From NCBI GenBank assembly GCA_031772625.1, contig CM062805.1, forward strand, positions 802,371,592 through 802,435,591: a stretch of DNA of 64,000 nucleotides, given 5' to 3'. Below, one piece after another: positions 43,400 to 55,640 of this stretch. The notes under the pieces are model-generated. The model searched no databases and was not told the origin of the DNA. It was given only the letters and a program-made list of their open reading frames with translations. The DNA is from Pinus tabuliformis. Taxonomy: Eukaryota; Streptophyta; Pinopsida; Pinales; Pinaceae. Position numbers and translations under genes: made by a program. Within the stretch, counting starts at the first letter, position 1, and each line of letters starts with the position of its first letter.

Positions 43400-44620
43400 A
43401 AGGTTGTTCAATCGATTGAACAACAATCATTCAATCGATTGAACAACATACAATTAAAAAGTGTTGTTCAACTGATTGAAAAAAAATCATTCAATCAATT
43501 GAACATCATACACTCAAAAATTGTTGTTCAATTGATTGAACATTGATCTTTCAATCAATTGAACAACAACACAAAAACACAAAAAATGTTGTTCAATTGA
43601 TTGAACAGAAATTGATCAATCAATTGAACATCATACACTCAAAAAGTGTTATTCAATTGATTGAACATCAAACATTCAATCAATTGAACAACAACACAAA
43701 ACACACAAAAAGTGTTGTTCAGTTGATTGAACAAAAATCGTTCAATGAACAAAAACACAAAAAACACAAAAAGTGTTGTTCAATTGACTGAGCAGAAATC
43801 GTTCAATCAATTGAACATCATACACTCAAAAAGTGTTGTTCGATTGATTGAACATCAATCATTCAATCAATTGAACAAAAACACAAAAAACACAAAAAGT
43901 GTTGTTCAATTATTGAACAGAAATAATTCAATCGATTGAACACAAACACAAAAAATGCAAAAAGTGTTGTTCGCTTGATTGAACAGTAGAAAAAAGATCG
44001 AAAAACGTAGAAAGTGTTATTCAATTGTTTGAACAACAATCATTCAATCGATTGAACAACAAAAGTAGAAAATCACAAAAAACATTGTTCAATTGATTGA
44101 ACAACAATCATTCAATCGATTGAACAACGAAATTGGAAAATCGCAAAAAGTGTTGCTCAATTGATTGAACAACAAAACTCGAAAATCGCAAAAAATGTTG
44201 TTCAAATGATTGAACAACAATTGTTCAATCGAATGAACAACGAAATCGTAAAGTCACAAAAAGTGTTGTTCAATTGATTGAACAACAATCGTTCAATCAA
44301 TTGAACAGCGAAATTGGAAAATCACAAAAATTGTTGTTCAATTGATTGAATAGAAATCGTTTAATTGATTGAATAACAAACACGCAAAAGAACACAAAAA
44401 TGGTACTATTCAATTAATTGAATAGCAATCATTCAATCGATTGAAAAACAAACATGCAAAAAGTGTTGTTCAATGAGTTGAACAACAATTGTTCAATTGA
44501 TTGAACACTATGCACACAACAATAAGTGTTGTTCAATTGATTGAATAGAAATTGTTCTATCGATTGAACAACAATATGCACACAAAAATAAGCGTTGTTC
44601 AATTGATTGAACAACACCTA
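43400..44620. repeat. Array of about 35-40 short palindromes (E5)
   Basis: Repeats of the palindrome TTGTTCAAT(C/T)GATTGAACAA and close variants, mostly in pairs within a unit of about 60 bp. Units are joined by A-rich spacers such as ACACAAAAAGTG. It lies between the integrase C-terminus and the conserved 3' UTR block. The palindrome is perfect in many copies (e.g. TTCAATCGATTGAA). Both strands read alike, so each transcript copy could fold into a hairpin. E6 has a related array in the same place. Confidence 0.93.
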
Positions 44621-44736
44621 CAAAACACACCCAAAGACAAGAAAAAAACCTCGTATTTACATTGTGATGCCTAACTAGATTGTATTCAACCGTAAAGGAA
44701 TATATACATTATTTACAATCAAAGAAAAATGCAATT

Positions 44737-46250
44737 TCATGAGAGAAAAGCTGCCAGGTCATCACTCCATGTAGCTAAAATTTGCATGGTGGGGTCCTCA
44801 TGTACCTGTTGGCAGAAAGACTCCTTGGTGAGTGGTTTGTGATAAAGACACACCCAATGCCCATTCACCTCGAAAGAATGGCCAGACTCATTAATGGTAG
44901 TGAAAGTGAAAGTACCATTCTTATGTACTTCTTGAATTTCATAAGTGCCGAGCCACCTTGTTTGTAACATTCCTAAAAAGTCTTGGAATATGGAGTCATA
45001 GAGGAGTGCCCAATCTCCTTTTTGAAACATCTTTTTTATAAGACTGTTGTGCAACTTTGCCCTTTTTTGCTAAATAATTGCAATACGTTGCAGGGAAAGT
45101 AGTCAAGTCTCATCTATTTCATTCATTTGTTGAAGTCGCTTGATTTGGGCTTCTGTTAGATCCAATCCCACTTCCTGATTCGTTCTTAGCGTCTTTATTT
45201 CAAATTTGATAGGAAAAATAGGTTTTTTTCCAAACACCAGTTGGTACAGAGAATATCTAGTTGTATTTCACCAAGTGGTGCGATAGGCCCACAAGGCCTA
45301 TAGAAGTCTAGCAGCCTAGTCTTGCCAATGTGTTGAGATTGCCTTGGTCAGAATTACATCGATGAACTTATTGGTGCTTTCAACATGCCCGTTCAGCTAT
45401 GGGTGATATGGGGAAGTGATTCTATGTGTAATGTGGTGGTTTATGAGAGTGGTTGCAATCATGTGTCCTACAAATTGCCCTCCCCCATTTGTTATCACTT
45501 CCTGAGGTAAACCATACCGCACGAATAGCCCAAAAAGGAAATTAATTAAATATTCTTCTGTAGCTCTTGGAAAATCTATTGTTTCTACCCACTTCATCAC
45601 ATAATTAGCGGGAACTAGTATGTAGGCCTTTTGGTTTTATGGTGGATGAAATGGGACAAACAAATCCAATGCCCACCGTTCAAAGGGTTTTATCACCAAT
45701 TGGGGCTGCAGTGGCATTTCATCGTACTAACCAGGTTGCCCCATCCTTTGGCAGCTATCACAAGCCTAGGCATATTTCTCAGCATCTTTAAAAATAGTGG
45801 GCCAATAGTAGCCCATTTGTAGTACCTTATGCCTTGTCCTACGATCTACGAATTATCCTCCAAGGGGCTCATCATGGAAAGCCTTCAGGATATCATAAAT
45901 CTCATCCTCATGAATGCATCTTCATATACACATATCACACCTTGTGTGAAAAAGGTATCCTCCAATCCAAGAAAACTGGGTGCTGCGCTCGACAATCTGT
46001 TTTCTTTCCCTTGCTGTCAAGTGCCTAGGCAGCTTCCCCACTGCTAGATAGTTTGCTACATCTGCATACCATGGTGTTTTGACTACTACGACAAACAAAT
46101 GTTCATCTGTAAATTGGTTGTCCACTTCCAATGGATCACTTACCTTTGGAACTCGAGATAGAAAATCAACAACTGGGTTTTCCTTCCCCGGACAATCCTT
46201 GATGGTGATATAAAACTCCTGCAAAAGAAATAACCAACGAGTCACTCACC
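44737..46250 (-). pseudogene. E5 integrase remnant
   Basis: The C-terminal module (44737-45054) reads GDWALLYDSIFQDFLGML, RWLGTYEIQEVHKNGT and VNGHWVCLYHKPLT. The core is readable near 45400-45600 (MKWVETIDFPRATEEYL, VRYGLPQEVITNGGGQFV). The zinc region and the linker from RNase H lie at 45780-46250 (EVDNQFTDEHLFVVVVKTPWY). The type matches E6 and Athila-like pol. It is broken. Confidence 0.82.
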
Positions 46251-47350
46251 CATTTGTAATAGGTTTGTTGGCTAACTACCTAATGGCAGAATGATTAGTA
46301 TAAAGAAAAACTTAATAACCAATTATATAATGTCTAATTTTTCTTATGGCATAGATGACAACTAAGAATTCTTCTTATGTTACTGTGTAATTAAGTTCAC
46401 CAGGAGTAAGATTTTTGCTGATATAATATATAGCATAAGGTTTTTTATCCTCCTCTTGGCCGAGGACAATGCCTATTGCTACATTTGATGTGTCCGTGGA
46501 TATGTGAAAATGCAGTTCCTAGTTTAGTCCACGTAATACTAGTGCCATCAAAACTAGTTTCTTTAAATATGTAAAAGCTGTGTCGCATTTGTCAGACCAT
46601 TTAAAATCAACATTTCCAGTTAAAGCATATAAAGCTGCAACAATTTGTGAATTTTTTTTGATAAACCTACTATAATAGCCTGAATTTCCTAGGAAGCTAC
46701 GTACCTCCATCTAAGTACAGGTTGTAGGAAGTAAAAGAATTACATGTATTTTTGTTAGATCTACCTGTATCCCTGCTCTAGAAATATATTGTCCCAATAT
46801 TATGCCTTCGGTCATCATCATGTGACACTTAACATTGCTTAGACACAGCCTGGTAGAAATGCATCATTCTAAAACCTTTTCTAATGTTTGTAGCACTTGA
46901 TCAAAGTCATCCCCATATGAGGAAAAATCATTCAGGTAAACTTCAAGTCCTTCATTTATCAGGTTGGAAAAAATGTTTAGTATAACTCTTTGAAATGTAG
47001 CTGCGACATTGCATAAGAAAAATGGTAACACTCTGTAAGCGAATGTACCCCAAGGACAGATGAAGGTTTTTTTGTCTTGGTCTTCATGGGCAATTTTAAT
47101 CTCATTGTAGCACTAAATCCATATAGAAAAGAAAAGAATTTCTTCCCTGTGAATGTATCAAGGACTTGATCAATGAATGGAAGAGGGAAGTGATCTTTCC
47201 ATGTTGCCTTGTTCAATTACCGATAGTCCACATAGATACTCCACTTCCCATTTTTCATGGGGACAACTACCAATGGAGATACCCATTTTCTATCCAAAAT
47301 GGGGTCAATGGAATTAACATCTAACAGATTCTTCTTTTACAATGTCCTTG
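46251..47350 (-). pseudogene. E5 RT and RNase H remnant
   Basis: RT words include NKATWKDHFPLPFIDQVL, DTFTGKKFFSFLYGFS and, after the palm, VRSFLGNSGYYSRFI and LYALTGNVDFKWSDKCDTAF. RNase H follows towards 46250 with the LTPGELNYTVT-type region. It is broken, with several breaks. Confidence 0.8.
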
Positions 47351-48559
47351 AGTTGTAGATTCAATCTTCGTTGAGGCTATCAGATAGGACGATCATCCTT
47401 TTCGGTGTAGATATGATGTGTACAAAACTGTGGGTCTATACCCTTCATATTAGGATAATCCCAGGAAAAAGCCACCTTATATTTTTGGAGGACCTAAATG
47501 ATATTTTGTTGTTGATCACTGTCCAGGTTATCATTAATGTTTAAAACTTTGCTTGGTACAATTTCAACAGGCTTAGTGTTATGAACAATAGTTGTCTAGA
47601 TATGCTGATCATTAGTATCTTTTAAAGGGTCTTCCAAGTCTTAATTATGAATAATTTCTTTTAACATTTGACATTTGACATTGTTCGCATTAGCTAGCTG
47701 ATTGATAAAATTATTGATAACATCATCTTCAGTCTGATCCTTGAATTCAAGTGCCTATGCTACTGTAAGTGGTAAACGAATGCTTTCTTCCAGGTATGTG
47801 GGTGGTTGTTTACATATTTTATAATGAGAAAACTTGGTTTGGCAAGATGATATAAACCAAGATTTTTTTTACAGCATCCCCTTTAGCAATAGTCATGATG
47901 CCGAGATCGGATGTTGCCAGCCAAGGTCAGCCAAGAATCAGAGGGTGCCCATCCAATCTACTCTTTGGGTTTATAACAAGAAAATCTACTAGATACTCCC
48001 ATGAATCAATAGAAACTATAATATCCTGTAAAGTTCCCTTTGGCCTTACCACTGAACAATCAGCAAGTTCTAATAGGGTGGTGGTTGGTTCCAGGCTGTA
48101 ATGTCCAGTGTCTGACAAGTGTCTATTGTTAAGATGTTAATGGCTGCACCTAGATCAACTAGTGTGTTTCAAAAGGAGCGGCCAAATATTTGAACTGTAA
48201 CAATGGGATTCTCAAGATCTTCATATTTTACGGGAGTTTCCCCTCCCAAGGGTAAATTAGATAAGGTCCCTATAACATGAATGGTGGATGAAGTTTTTTC
48301 TTTCCTCACAAGCTTCTTTACAAATATATCTTAAATCCTTTTAGCATAAATAGGAATATCTTGGATGGCCTGGAGGAGAGGAATTTTTATTACAAATATT
48401 TTTTAGTTCCCCTACAAGATAAAAATCTGGATAAACAATTGGTTTAGGTATTGTTAGCATTTCAGGGCACGGGGGAGAAGTGACTATGAGATTCTCATGA
48501 TCTTTATGTTGATCTGTATCTTCTCCTTGTTTTGTTTCTCTATCATTTACAATTGACGG
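47351..48559 (-). pseudogene. E5 protease and linker remnant
   Basis: The protease region near 47900-48200 has a VDLGAA-type active-site word and the conserved SIDSWEYLVDFLVINPKSRL and DGHPLILG. The sequence upstream of protease matches E6 to about 61830, then the match stops. Confidence 0.72.
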
Positions 48560-49706
48560 TGTTAGAGTCCTATAGTGATAGGATTCATAATTTTGAATTG
48601 GCTAAGTTTGAGCCTTGTATTATTGTACATAACTTTGCTTTCTGCAAATGTTTTCCATATTAAAAATTTGAAAAATGTAAAGAGGGTATGTCCTAAAAGA
48701 AACATCAAAGAACAAAAAGAATAAGAAAATATAAAAAAATGAAAAAAATAGGAACCCCAAAAAACAAAAAAATATAGATCATAAAAGTGTGAAAGTCTAA
48801 ATGGCACTACTATTCTACTTCTTTACTATCTTGACTAATGGTTGTGTACAACTTGTCATACATGCCACAACTCATGGTAGTCAAACTGTCTAATCTTGAC
48901 TATTTCATGTTTTCAATTTTATGTTTATAGTTAGAGAATACAATCTGACCAAACAGTTTCATCTTGGCAGATCATTAGATAGCTAGAGAAAATAAAAGGA
49001 GATCATCAGTTTAATATGAGCCCTTGGATGATATAAGGTTATAAGTAGATAGTTTACTTTTCAAAAGAAAAATGAATGATAAGGGTTTGCTAGTCTAAAT
49101 GCACCCAAATAAAATGAAGAAAAAATGGTAGGGTAAGTAATGGGTAAGTAGAGGAAACATTGTTGAAGTATAAAGTTGATGGGATAAAAGCACATTTATC
49201 ATGCTTGACTATATGTTTCAATGTGCATGAGCAGTTAATAAGGAAAAAACAATGGTTTACAAGTTCATTTAATTAACTCCCCTTCATTATTTTCATCCCA
49301 TTACTTACTAATTTCCCCATCTAGAAGTAAGTTCTAATACTTAAATCCTTCAAGTAAATAATGCTCAGAGAATTTCTCTGACTTTTGGTGGGACCAGACC
49401 CTCGGCTTAACGACTTATGGACATCAAGTGTTATAATTCCCTTCATAAGATTAATTTTCCCTTCATTACCCTAATCAAACCCCTTTTCCTAAGGATAAAC
49501 TTTATTTTCCTAGGAAAAGTAGATAACCCCATGTAAATCCTATTTCACTCAAAAAACCCAAAAATGTGCTTTATCCTAAGTATGAAATGTATGTGAATAA
49601 AATGCACAAATTTTTACATTTGTATTAAGGGTATGCTCACTCCACTAATTTCATATTAATTTTTAACTTAATTATATAATTCCGATATACCTCTTCCCGT
49701 ATATTA

Positions 49707-49721
49707 AATGCATTCCCTATA
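49707..49721 (+). promoter_or_regulatory. TATA box of fragment F
   Basis: CCCTATATAAATATC is close to the plant TATA consensus. The C-rich, CpG-bearing sequence 150-500 bp downstream looks like a transcribed leader. Confidence 0.55.
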
Positions 49722-50616
49722 TAAATATCCCAACCCTTAGTTTTAATATAAACTATACAATTTACCCCATATCCATACAAAACCAATAAATCCCATCATT
49801 AAACCCTGCCCCACTATTTTAAACCATGATCAAGACTTAATTAATCCAAAACTTCCAAGGATTAAAACCCTGGGCCCCCCCAAAACCCATGCTCTTATCA
49901 CCCGTGCACCTCCGTCGCTCGATTGTTGTCCGATCATCATCGCCCTCATCCGACAGTCCACAACCATATCGACTTCACTCAACGGCTGACCTTTACCCAC
50001 CTGATAAGGTGGTTTTGCCTACCCCCCAACTACTACGTGTCAAGCGTTGGCATAGATAAGGTGACCCCTCCTAAATACCACTCCCTCCACAAAAGCAGTG
50101 CAATGGCTTGGGAAACTGCCTCGCTGCCAAACCCAAAAAACCGCCTATTGTTCATGTGCAAAATTGCCTGCCAAAAAGTGACCGTTGCTCAATAAAAAGC
50201 CTGTGAAGCCTTGTTTCACCTTTTTTGCTTATTTTCTATGTGAACCTATGCAAACCAATGCGACTCTTGCAAATGCTAAATTCACCAATTGAACTCCAAA
50301 TTCACTCCTAAAGAAGTTGCAGAGACCCCAATCAACCTCTGAGTCCGTACCAGAGCCATTCAAACTTCTGCAGTTGCCAAGAACACCGAATTTGAAGCCA
50401 ATTCACCTAATTCCAGGTATTTGAAGATGAATTTGCCAGAAATCCCTTTCAATTTGAAAACATTCAGTCTGTAAAGTGTTTTATTAAGTAAAAAATTAAT
50501 TGAAATTGCTTTAAATTTGAAAGTTTGTACCCAAACCCTTCTGAGAACTTATAGTTTCCATCAAAACCTCTGAACAAACTTGTGAAAGCCAAATTCAAAT
50601 CCACAAGAACTAAATT

Positions 50617-51035
50617 ATGGCTGCCCCTATCGCCATGAATGTCAAACCTATCACAACTCACCATTTGGACCTAGACCACCTCCCCCTAGCAGACAAATAT
50701 TTTCAAATCAGAGACACAAGTGCATATGAGGTCCTGCTCAAAATTCATTGTTTGAGTAAAGATAGATATCTGAACCATTCTGATGACATTGGTCTTTGGG
50801 GCTCCAATTTTCCCATATACTAGTTTCCCCAAGTACATATCTTTCCTGAAATTTTCCATATGTGCCATGCCTGTTACATTCCCAGCCATAGAGCTATAAT
50901 GTCCCCTGACCAAGAGGTTTTGTTCACAATTACAGCTGAATCATTTAATGAGATGTTGCAAGTCCAACCAGGTCCAAACCTGACCCCACTCTCCATTGGG
51001 GATTCATTAAGCTTGTACACTGTCGAGCCGTAAAA
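50617..51035 (+). pseudogene. Fragment F gag-like or extra-frame remnant
   Basis: The first 68 residues are open (start MAAPIAMNVKPITTHHLDLD). The following part reads PQVHIFPEIFHMCHACYIPS, HRAIMSPDQEVLFTITAES and FNEMLQVQPGPNLTPLSI in pieces. It reminds me of unnamed frames attached to conifer gypsy elements, but I cannot assign a family. It is cut off by the E6 LTR. Confidence 0.5.
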
Positions 51036-52288
51036 AGGGTCTCTTTCACCGCTAATTACCTCACATTAACTTGTCAATCTAGGAACTATTTGCTATCTCA
51101 AAGAGTGTACTTAGTTTTGAGGCTGTCATTTGTCAGAGTAATGCTAATAGTATAGCGCTCAAGAAAATACAAGAGTAAACGGATGCTTGAAAGAAAATCT
51201 ACCTAGAGAAAAATATTTTAAAGCCTAAATCATGCATTTAGAAAGCTAAGCAATTTATCAGTCAAGGGTCCAGTAACGATAACTCATCCCTTTGGAAACT
51301 GGTGTAACTAATGCAAGGAACAGATCATCAATCTGGGGACTAGACAACAAATGCCAATGCCCACTACAGTTTTAGATCATATACACACCAAAGCAACAGT
51401 AATGCAAATAACAGGGAATGGAACGGAAACTAGAAAATGTAACAGCAACTAGAAAATGTAACAACGACTAAGTCTAATGTACAACACACCTTAATCTACA
51501 GGAACAAGTACAGTAATCGTATCCTACAGAAATCAAGCGTCAATCTTTACTCAAAGGGGAAATTGGACAGCAAATAGAAATGAAACGGAAACCAACTACC
51601 ATTGAAATATAGAATAGCACTTAGAGCCAATTATGAATATACAGTACCGAGATAAATAATACACACAACACGCAGAGATATTAAGAAAAACAGTAATTTG
51701 AGTCTGATACCACAAGTATTGATCCCAGTTAGAAAGGGTAACGATCAAAATTCATAATGGAACAACAATGTCAATTGAACAACAATCATATGAAGTATAA
51801 AACATAGACGAATACAGTAATACCAACTTAAGAAGATTATAGCTCAGTTATTCTGCAATTGAACAACAATAACATTAAGTGATGTTACATTAATGACTTT
51901 AAAGGAACAACAATACATTATAAGATCAGAATGCACAATACGACTTTCCTATTGTAGAGAACGATATATAAAATAAAACAGAGTTGTGATATACGATAAT
52001 GAAACACACCAGATTACCGATTAAACCTGATAATACAAACCACACACGAACTGACGATAATGATACAGGAGCAAGTGTTCCGCCAGGGCCAGGCCCTTAG
52101 CCTCCAGTGATACACTGCTTGAAGTTATTCCAGAATCACAGATGGAATAGTAACCAGATTTATATTAAAGCATCAAAATATATTTACAGTGGATCACTTC
52201 TCAAGAAGAGTCGATGATCAAAGTTTCAAATATAGAGCAAAGTTACATGAAAATTAACAGTCCCCCTCGGGCTAGCAGTGCTGCCCCT

Positions 52289-52301
52289 ACTTATAACAGC
52301 T
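52289..52301 (-). promoter_or_regulatory. TATA-like box of the E6 LTR
   Basis: TGTTATAAGTAGG on the minus strand, about 40 bp downstream of the hairpin. The position matches that in E5. Confidence 0.4.
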
Positions 52302-52341
52302 GAAGCGGAGATATCAAGGATGCAAAAATAGTTAAAGAAGC

Positions 52342-52373
52342 AATCCCTTAGGATCAAAGGATCTTGAGGGATT
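52342..52373. other. Hairpin at the start of the E6 LTR
   Basis: Arms AATCCCTTAGGATC and GATCTTGAGGGATT around AAAG. Two positions are not Watson-Crick but can form G-U pairs in RNA. It is the counterpart of the perfect hairpin in E5. Confidence 0.6.
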
Positions 52374-52378
52374 CTCCA

Positions 52379-55300
52379 AGCTGTTAATCCTCTGCTATCC
52401 AGTCGTTTTCTTGTGCCGAGTCGATATCTCTTTTTCCTTTCCTTGGCTGAGATGTTTTAATTTAGATCGTCTTGTTTGCATATGGTTCATCGCCAAAGGG
52501 ACAATAGTTAGCTTGGCCCTGTCTTTTTCTTTGGAGTGACAATCTTTAGTTTTTCCCTTTTCCTGCATAAGAAATGGCAATTATTAACGTTTTCATGTTG
52601 CATATAAATCTTTATAGATTTGTCATGATTTCCCATTATCTACCTAGATCATGATGCAAAGATGTTACGAGTTCTAAAGAAAAGATGGCAAAATCGTCAA
52701 TGAAAACATACCTTCTTCAGTACTCCACACACCCCGCTACTTACCCTTTTTCATGCCCTCATGAAAACATTGTAGTTGACATGCAAGGGAGTGAGAGAGT
52801 AGGCTGGAAATGGGATCTCATGTGGTGGCCTATAGCCATGATGCCTAACTAGGTGTTTAAAAAGATGGCTTGTTTGACCCTCAGGCATTTCATACAAGGC
52901 TTGGTATCGAGGTGCAGGGTGCCAAATAATCAGACTTCGAAACCTATATCCTAACCAAGATTGCCCTGCCCTCAAGATAATTTCACCATAGAGGTTCAGA
53001 CGATCAACGCTAACTTAAAGTTCTCATAATTAAATGGTTCCCTGAGTTGGATGTTCGGATTAGAGGTCTGATATCGAAATTTAGCAGCTGCAATGGGAAG
53101 GTCCTTAATGGTAAAGAAGTATTCTATCCCTTGTTGATTGATTGCTATATGAATGGGTTTTAACATGTCAATCACGCCCGGAGTCCTCATGAGGCTCCTG
53201 TGTTTGTTCCATAACTGTAATGGATCTCTACGCTCAGCACTTACCCATAAATCTAATCCATTTTCTTGTCTTTGGAAGGAATTATAGGCTTTAAGTCATT
53301 TGATTTGATTAACTCCAAACGAAACAAATGCCTGCAGTTAGATATCCCCAATGAAAGGGCCAGGGTTCTACTCTGTGTCCTGATCTAGCACAAGGTTATG
53401 CAAATAGAATTCACATAGTAGTCTTTGAACCTTCACTCCATAGTGCTTACAAAAATTTATAAAATCATCAATGGTATTAATTTGTATAGGGGCTCCTGCT
53501 TTGACGGCCTTAATTTTCAATTGAAAATATCGTTCCATTAAAAGCAAGGCATAATTCTTGGTAGGGGCTCTACATGCTAGGACGTCAATGTATAAAGAGC
53601 ATAAGGTATCCATCTGTCTGATAACTACATCTAATCTATGATTTACCTATGCGACTTTTTCTTGTTATTTTCGCCATCCTTCAAAGGTCTAGCTTTCGGA
53701 TAAATTGACATTGCTTAGTTGTTGTTGTAATTCTTCATACTTTTCTCGAGAAACCATTTGTTCCGTGAGTTTTTCTACTACTTGCTGAGCTTGCATCAAA
53801 TCCTCTCGTAGAGTTACTATCCTCAGATCACTATCCCACATAGTAGTGGCCAGTGGAAGATTTACTTGAATCTTCCTATTGCGTCGCCTTGTATTTATGG
53901 TCTGTATCCCTTTAGAGGACTGTGCCTCTGTCCGAACTTCCTTGTCACAAGCTAATATATCATCCATTTACACTTCAACATGAGCAACAGTGGAATGCTT
54001 TTCCTTTTTCTTTTGAACGGAAGTCTGCACTTTAACAAGAGTTTGAACAGCAGACTATTCTTCAATGGCGGTTTGAATAGCAGACCGTGCTTTAACAGTG
54101 GTTTGAACAACAGACTGTTCTTCAACGAGGTTTTGAACAACAGGCTAAACAGGGGTCTTTCGAACCTTTTTCTTGGGGGGTCTCACCAGAGTAGCTGTAT
54201 GTTTCTCCCCTGAAGTTCTTTTTTCTCTCTTTCTCATTCTCAAGACCCTGATTTGCTATCGAAGTCGAGCTATCACATTTAGCAACCTTTGTTGTTCTTT
54301 TCATAATTGTTTGATTTCTTCTATTTCCTTAGAAGGAATAACTCTCTGTTTATTTGGGCCTAGACTATTTTCCTGGCCAATTCCCTGGTTTTCTTCCGTG
54401 GGTGCTCCTTCGATGTTTGGTTCAGGCTGCTCAAGAGTAGAAACCCTAGCTGGCTCTGTTACTTCCTGGGTAACTTCCTTGTCCACCCCTTCTTCTTCAT
54501 GCAATTCTTCTGGTGTAGTCTGGCTGGGAGCGGATTGTTCCCCTCCCATATCTTCATCATTTTCTTCTCCTATCATACTTACAGAATGATTCCCTTCATT
54601 TTCTTCCCCATTGCACAATTCCTCAGGTGCATTTTTATCCTGAGCAGAATGCTCTTTCGGTTCTTCCTCAATCTGGAGGCCTGGCAGGCTGAGAGGCTAG
54701 CCATATTCACCCATATTGGCCAGAATTTTGGCAAACTTGTCCTCTTCAATGGATTTTACAATGGACTCTCTTCGCATTTTTCTGCCTCCGCCTCCACCTG
54801 ATCAGGTTGCTTGGTCTCTTCCTCTGTCTCTCCTTCCTCATTTCCTTTCACTTCTTTCTCATTCTCTTCTCCTTCCAATTGCAGGGGTTGCTCGTCCCCT
54901 AAGTCGTCTATCTCCATAGGCTGGCTGGTACTCCCTTGGGGATTTTCCAATCTCCCTCTAATCCATGCCAATCTAACTGATTTTCTCCATTTTGATGGTA
55001 TATTTGGTGTACTGGCAGTATGTTTGCGTTTTGGGGCTGACAGAGTTGGTGCCCCATCTATTATGGCAATTAGTTCTTCCCAGCTGCTCTGTTTTTGAGC
55101 CAAACTATGGCTAACTATTAGCCATATCAGTCCATGGTGACTCACTACCGATTCCACATGTTGTGACTTTTTCATGCTTCTGGCAACATCATGCAATAAT
55201 GAATTTAAAAATGCAGGTAGGTTCACAGAGCATTTCTCTTTTAATACAACTAAGAGTTTAAGGTTTTGTGGTCTTACCAAGTCTTTTCTGCCTTCACAGG

Positions 55301-55640
55301 TGAAGTAGCTCTGGATGATCCTCACCAATTCTGCCCACGGCTCTCCTAATGCTGCTGGTAGGACTCCCTTTCCTCTGACTGTCAGGTTCAGGCCTTCATC
55401 CTGGAATATCTCCATGATCTTTTGCAATCTCTCCTTCTTCAGGGTCCATATAGGTCTAGTGGCTGGCAGTCCCGAGACCTCTGCAATTACATCATCGGTG
55501 ATTGTTATATGTTTTCCCCTTACTGTGGAGTTATTTTCTTGTAAATTGCGCAAGAATTCTATTGCCACAGTCTCGTTGGATTCCTATACGTATTTAAGAT
55601 AGACTAACCATCCCGCCCTTGCCAGGATTTCTCGTGCAGC
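52379..55640 (-). pseudogene. E6 extra reading frame downstream of pol
   Basis: About 3.2 kb of decayed coding sequence on the pol strand. The N-terminal part (54756-55568, 270 residues open) has EFLRNLQENNSTVRGKHITI, TDDVIAEVSGLPATRPIW, ALGEPWAELVRIIQSYFTCE and HHGLIWLIVSHSLAQKQSSW, then an acidic Glu/Gln-rich tail. A second acidic segment is at 54301-54618. A basic PPKKKVR word (54161-54180) resembles a nuclear localisation signal. It is followed by a row of VQT words (about 53990-54145) and a likely coiled coil (REDLMQAQQVVEKLTEQMVS; 53689-53967). The last part (52751-53613) has no known domain. The function is unknown; E5 carries the same frame. Confidence 0.7.

Larger units (their letters stand above)
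38038..48559 (-). mobile_element. E5: Athila-like Ty3/gypsy element, 5' part missing
   Basis: Read on the minus strand it runs protease, RT, RNase H, integrase, hairpin array, conserved 3' UTR block, an extra reading frame, then an LTR. It matches E6 throughout this order. The 5' LTR and gag are absent: homology to E6 stops near 48559, where fragment F begins. It is old and has over fifteen breaks. The extra frame downstream of pol is where Athila-type elements carry an env-like frame, though I see no envelope features in it. Confidence 0.85.
48560..51130 (+). mobile_element. Fragment F: plus-strand LTR and start of a gag-like frame
   Basis: Begins with TGTTAGAGTCC directly where E5 homology ends, and ends where the E6 LTR begins. 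A strong TATA box lies near 49709. After a long leader a decayed frame starts at 50617. This fits the 5' end of another LTR element cut off by E6. I cannot fix the LTR end or the primer-binding site, so its family is open. Confidence 0.5.
51131..52378 (-). repeat. E6 3' LTR (boundaries inferred)
   Basis: On the minus strand it would start TGGAGAATCCCTCAAGATCC and end ACTCTGACA. The start aligns with the E5 LTR start (TGTGAAATCCTCAGGATCC). It has a hairpin at 52342-52373 and a TATA-like TTATAAGTAGGGGC near 52288-52302. No second copy is available, so the limits are inferred. Confidence 0.5.

Noticed and set aside
43543-43939. Plus-strand frames rich in QLIEQ/SFNQLN repeats as a gene
   Set aside because: They are translations of the palindrome array, with no start context or non-repeat part.
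43400-44620. CRISPR array
   Set aside because: The repeats are palindromes with A-rich, similar spacers inside a plant retrotransposon. There are no unique spacers and no cas genes.
49860-50200. Host gene first exon with a C-rich promoter
   Set aside because: The C-rich stretch resembles a host 5' UTR, but it is followed by a frame ending at an LTR and preceded by an LTR-like start, so a retroelement leader is more likely.
54173-55098. Plus-strand frames opposite the E6 extra frame
   Set aside because: Ser/Leu/Phe-rich shadows of the Glu/Lys/Arg-rich minus-strand frame.
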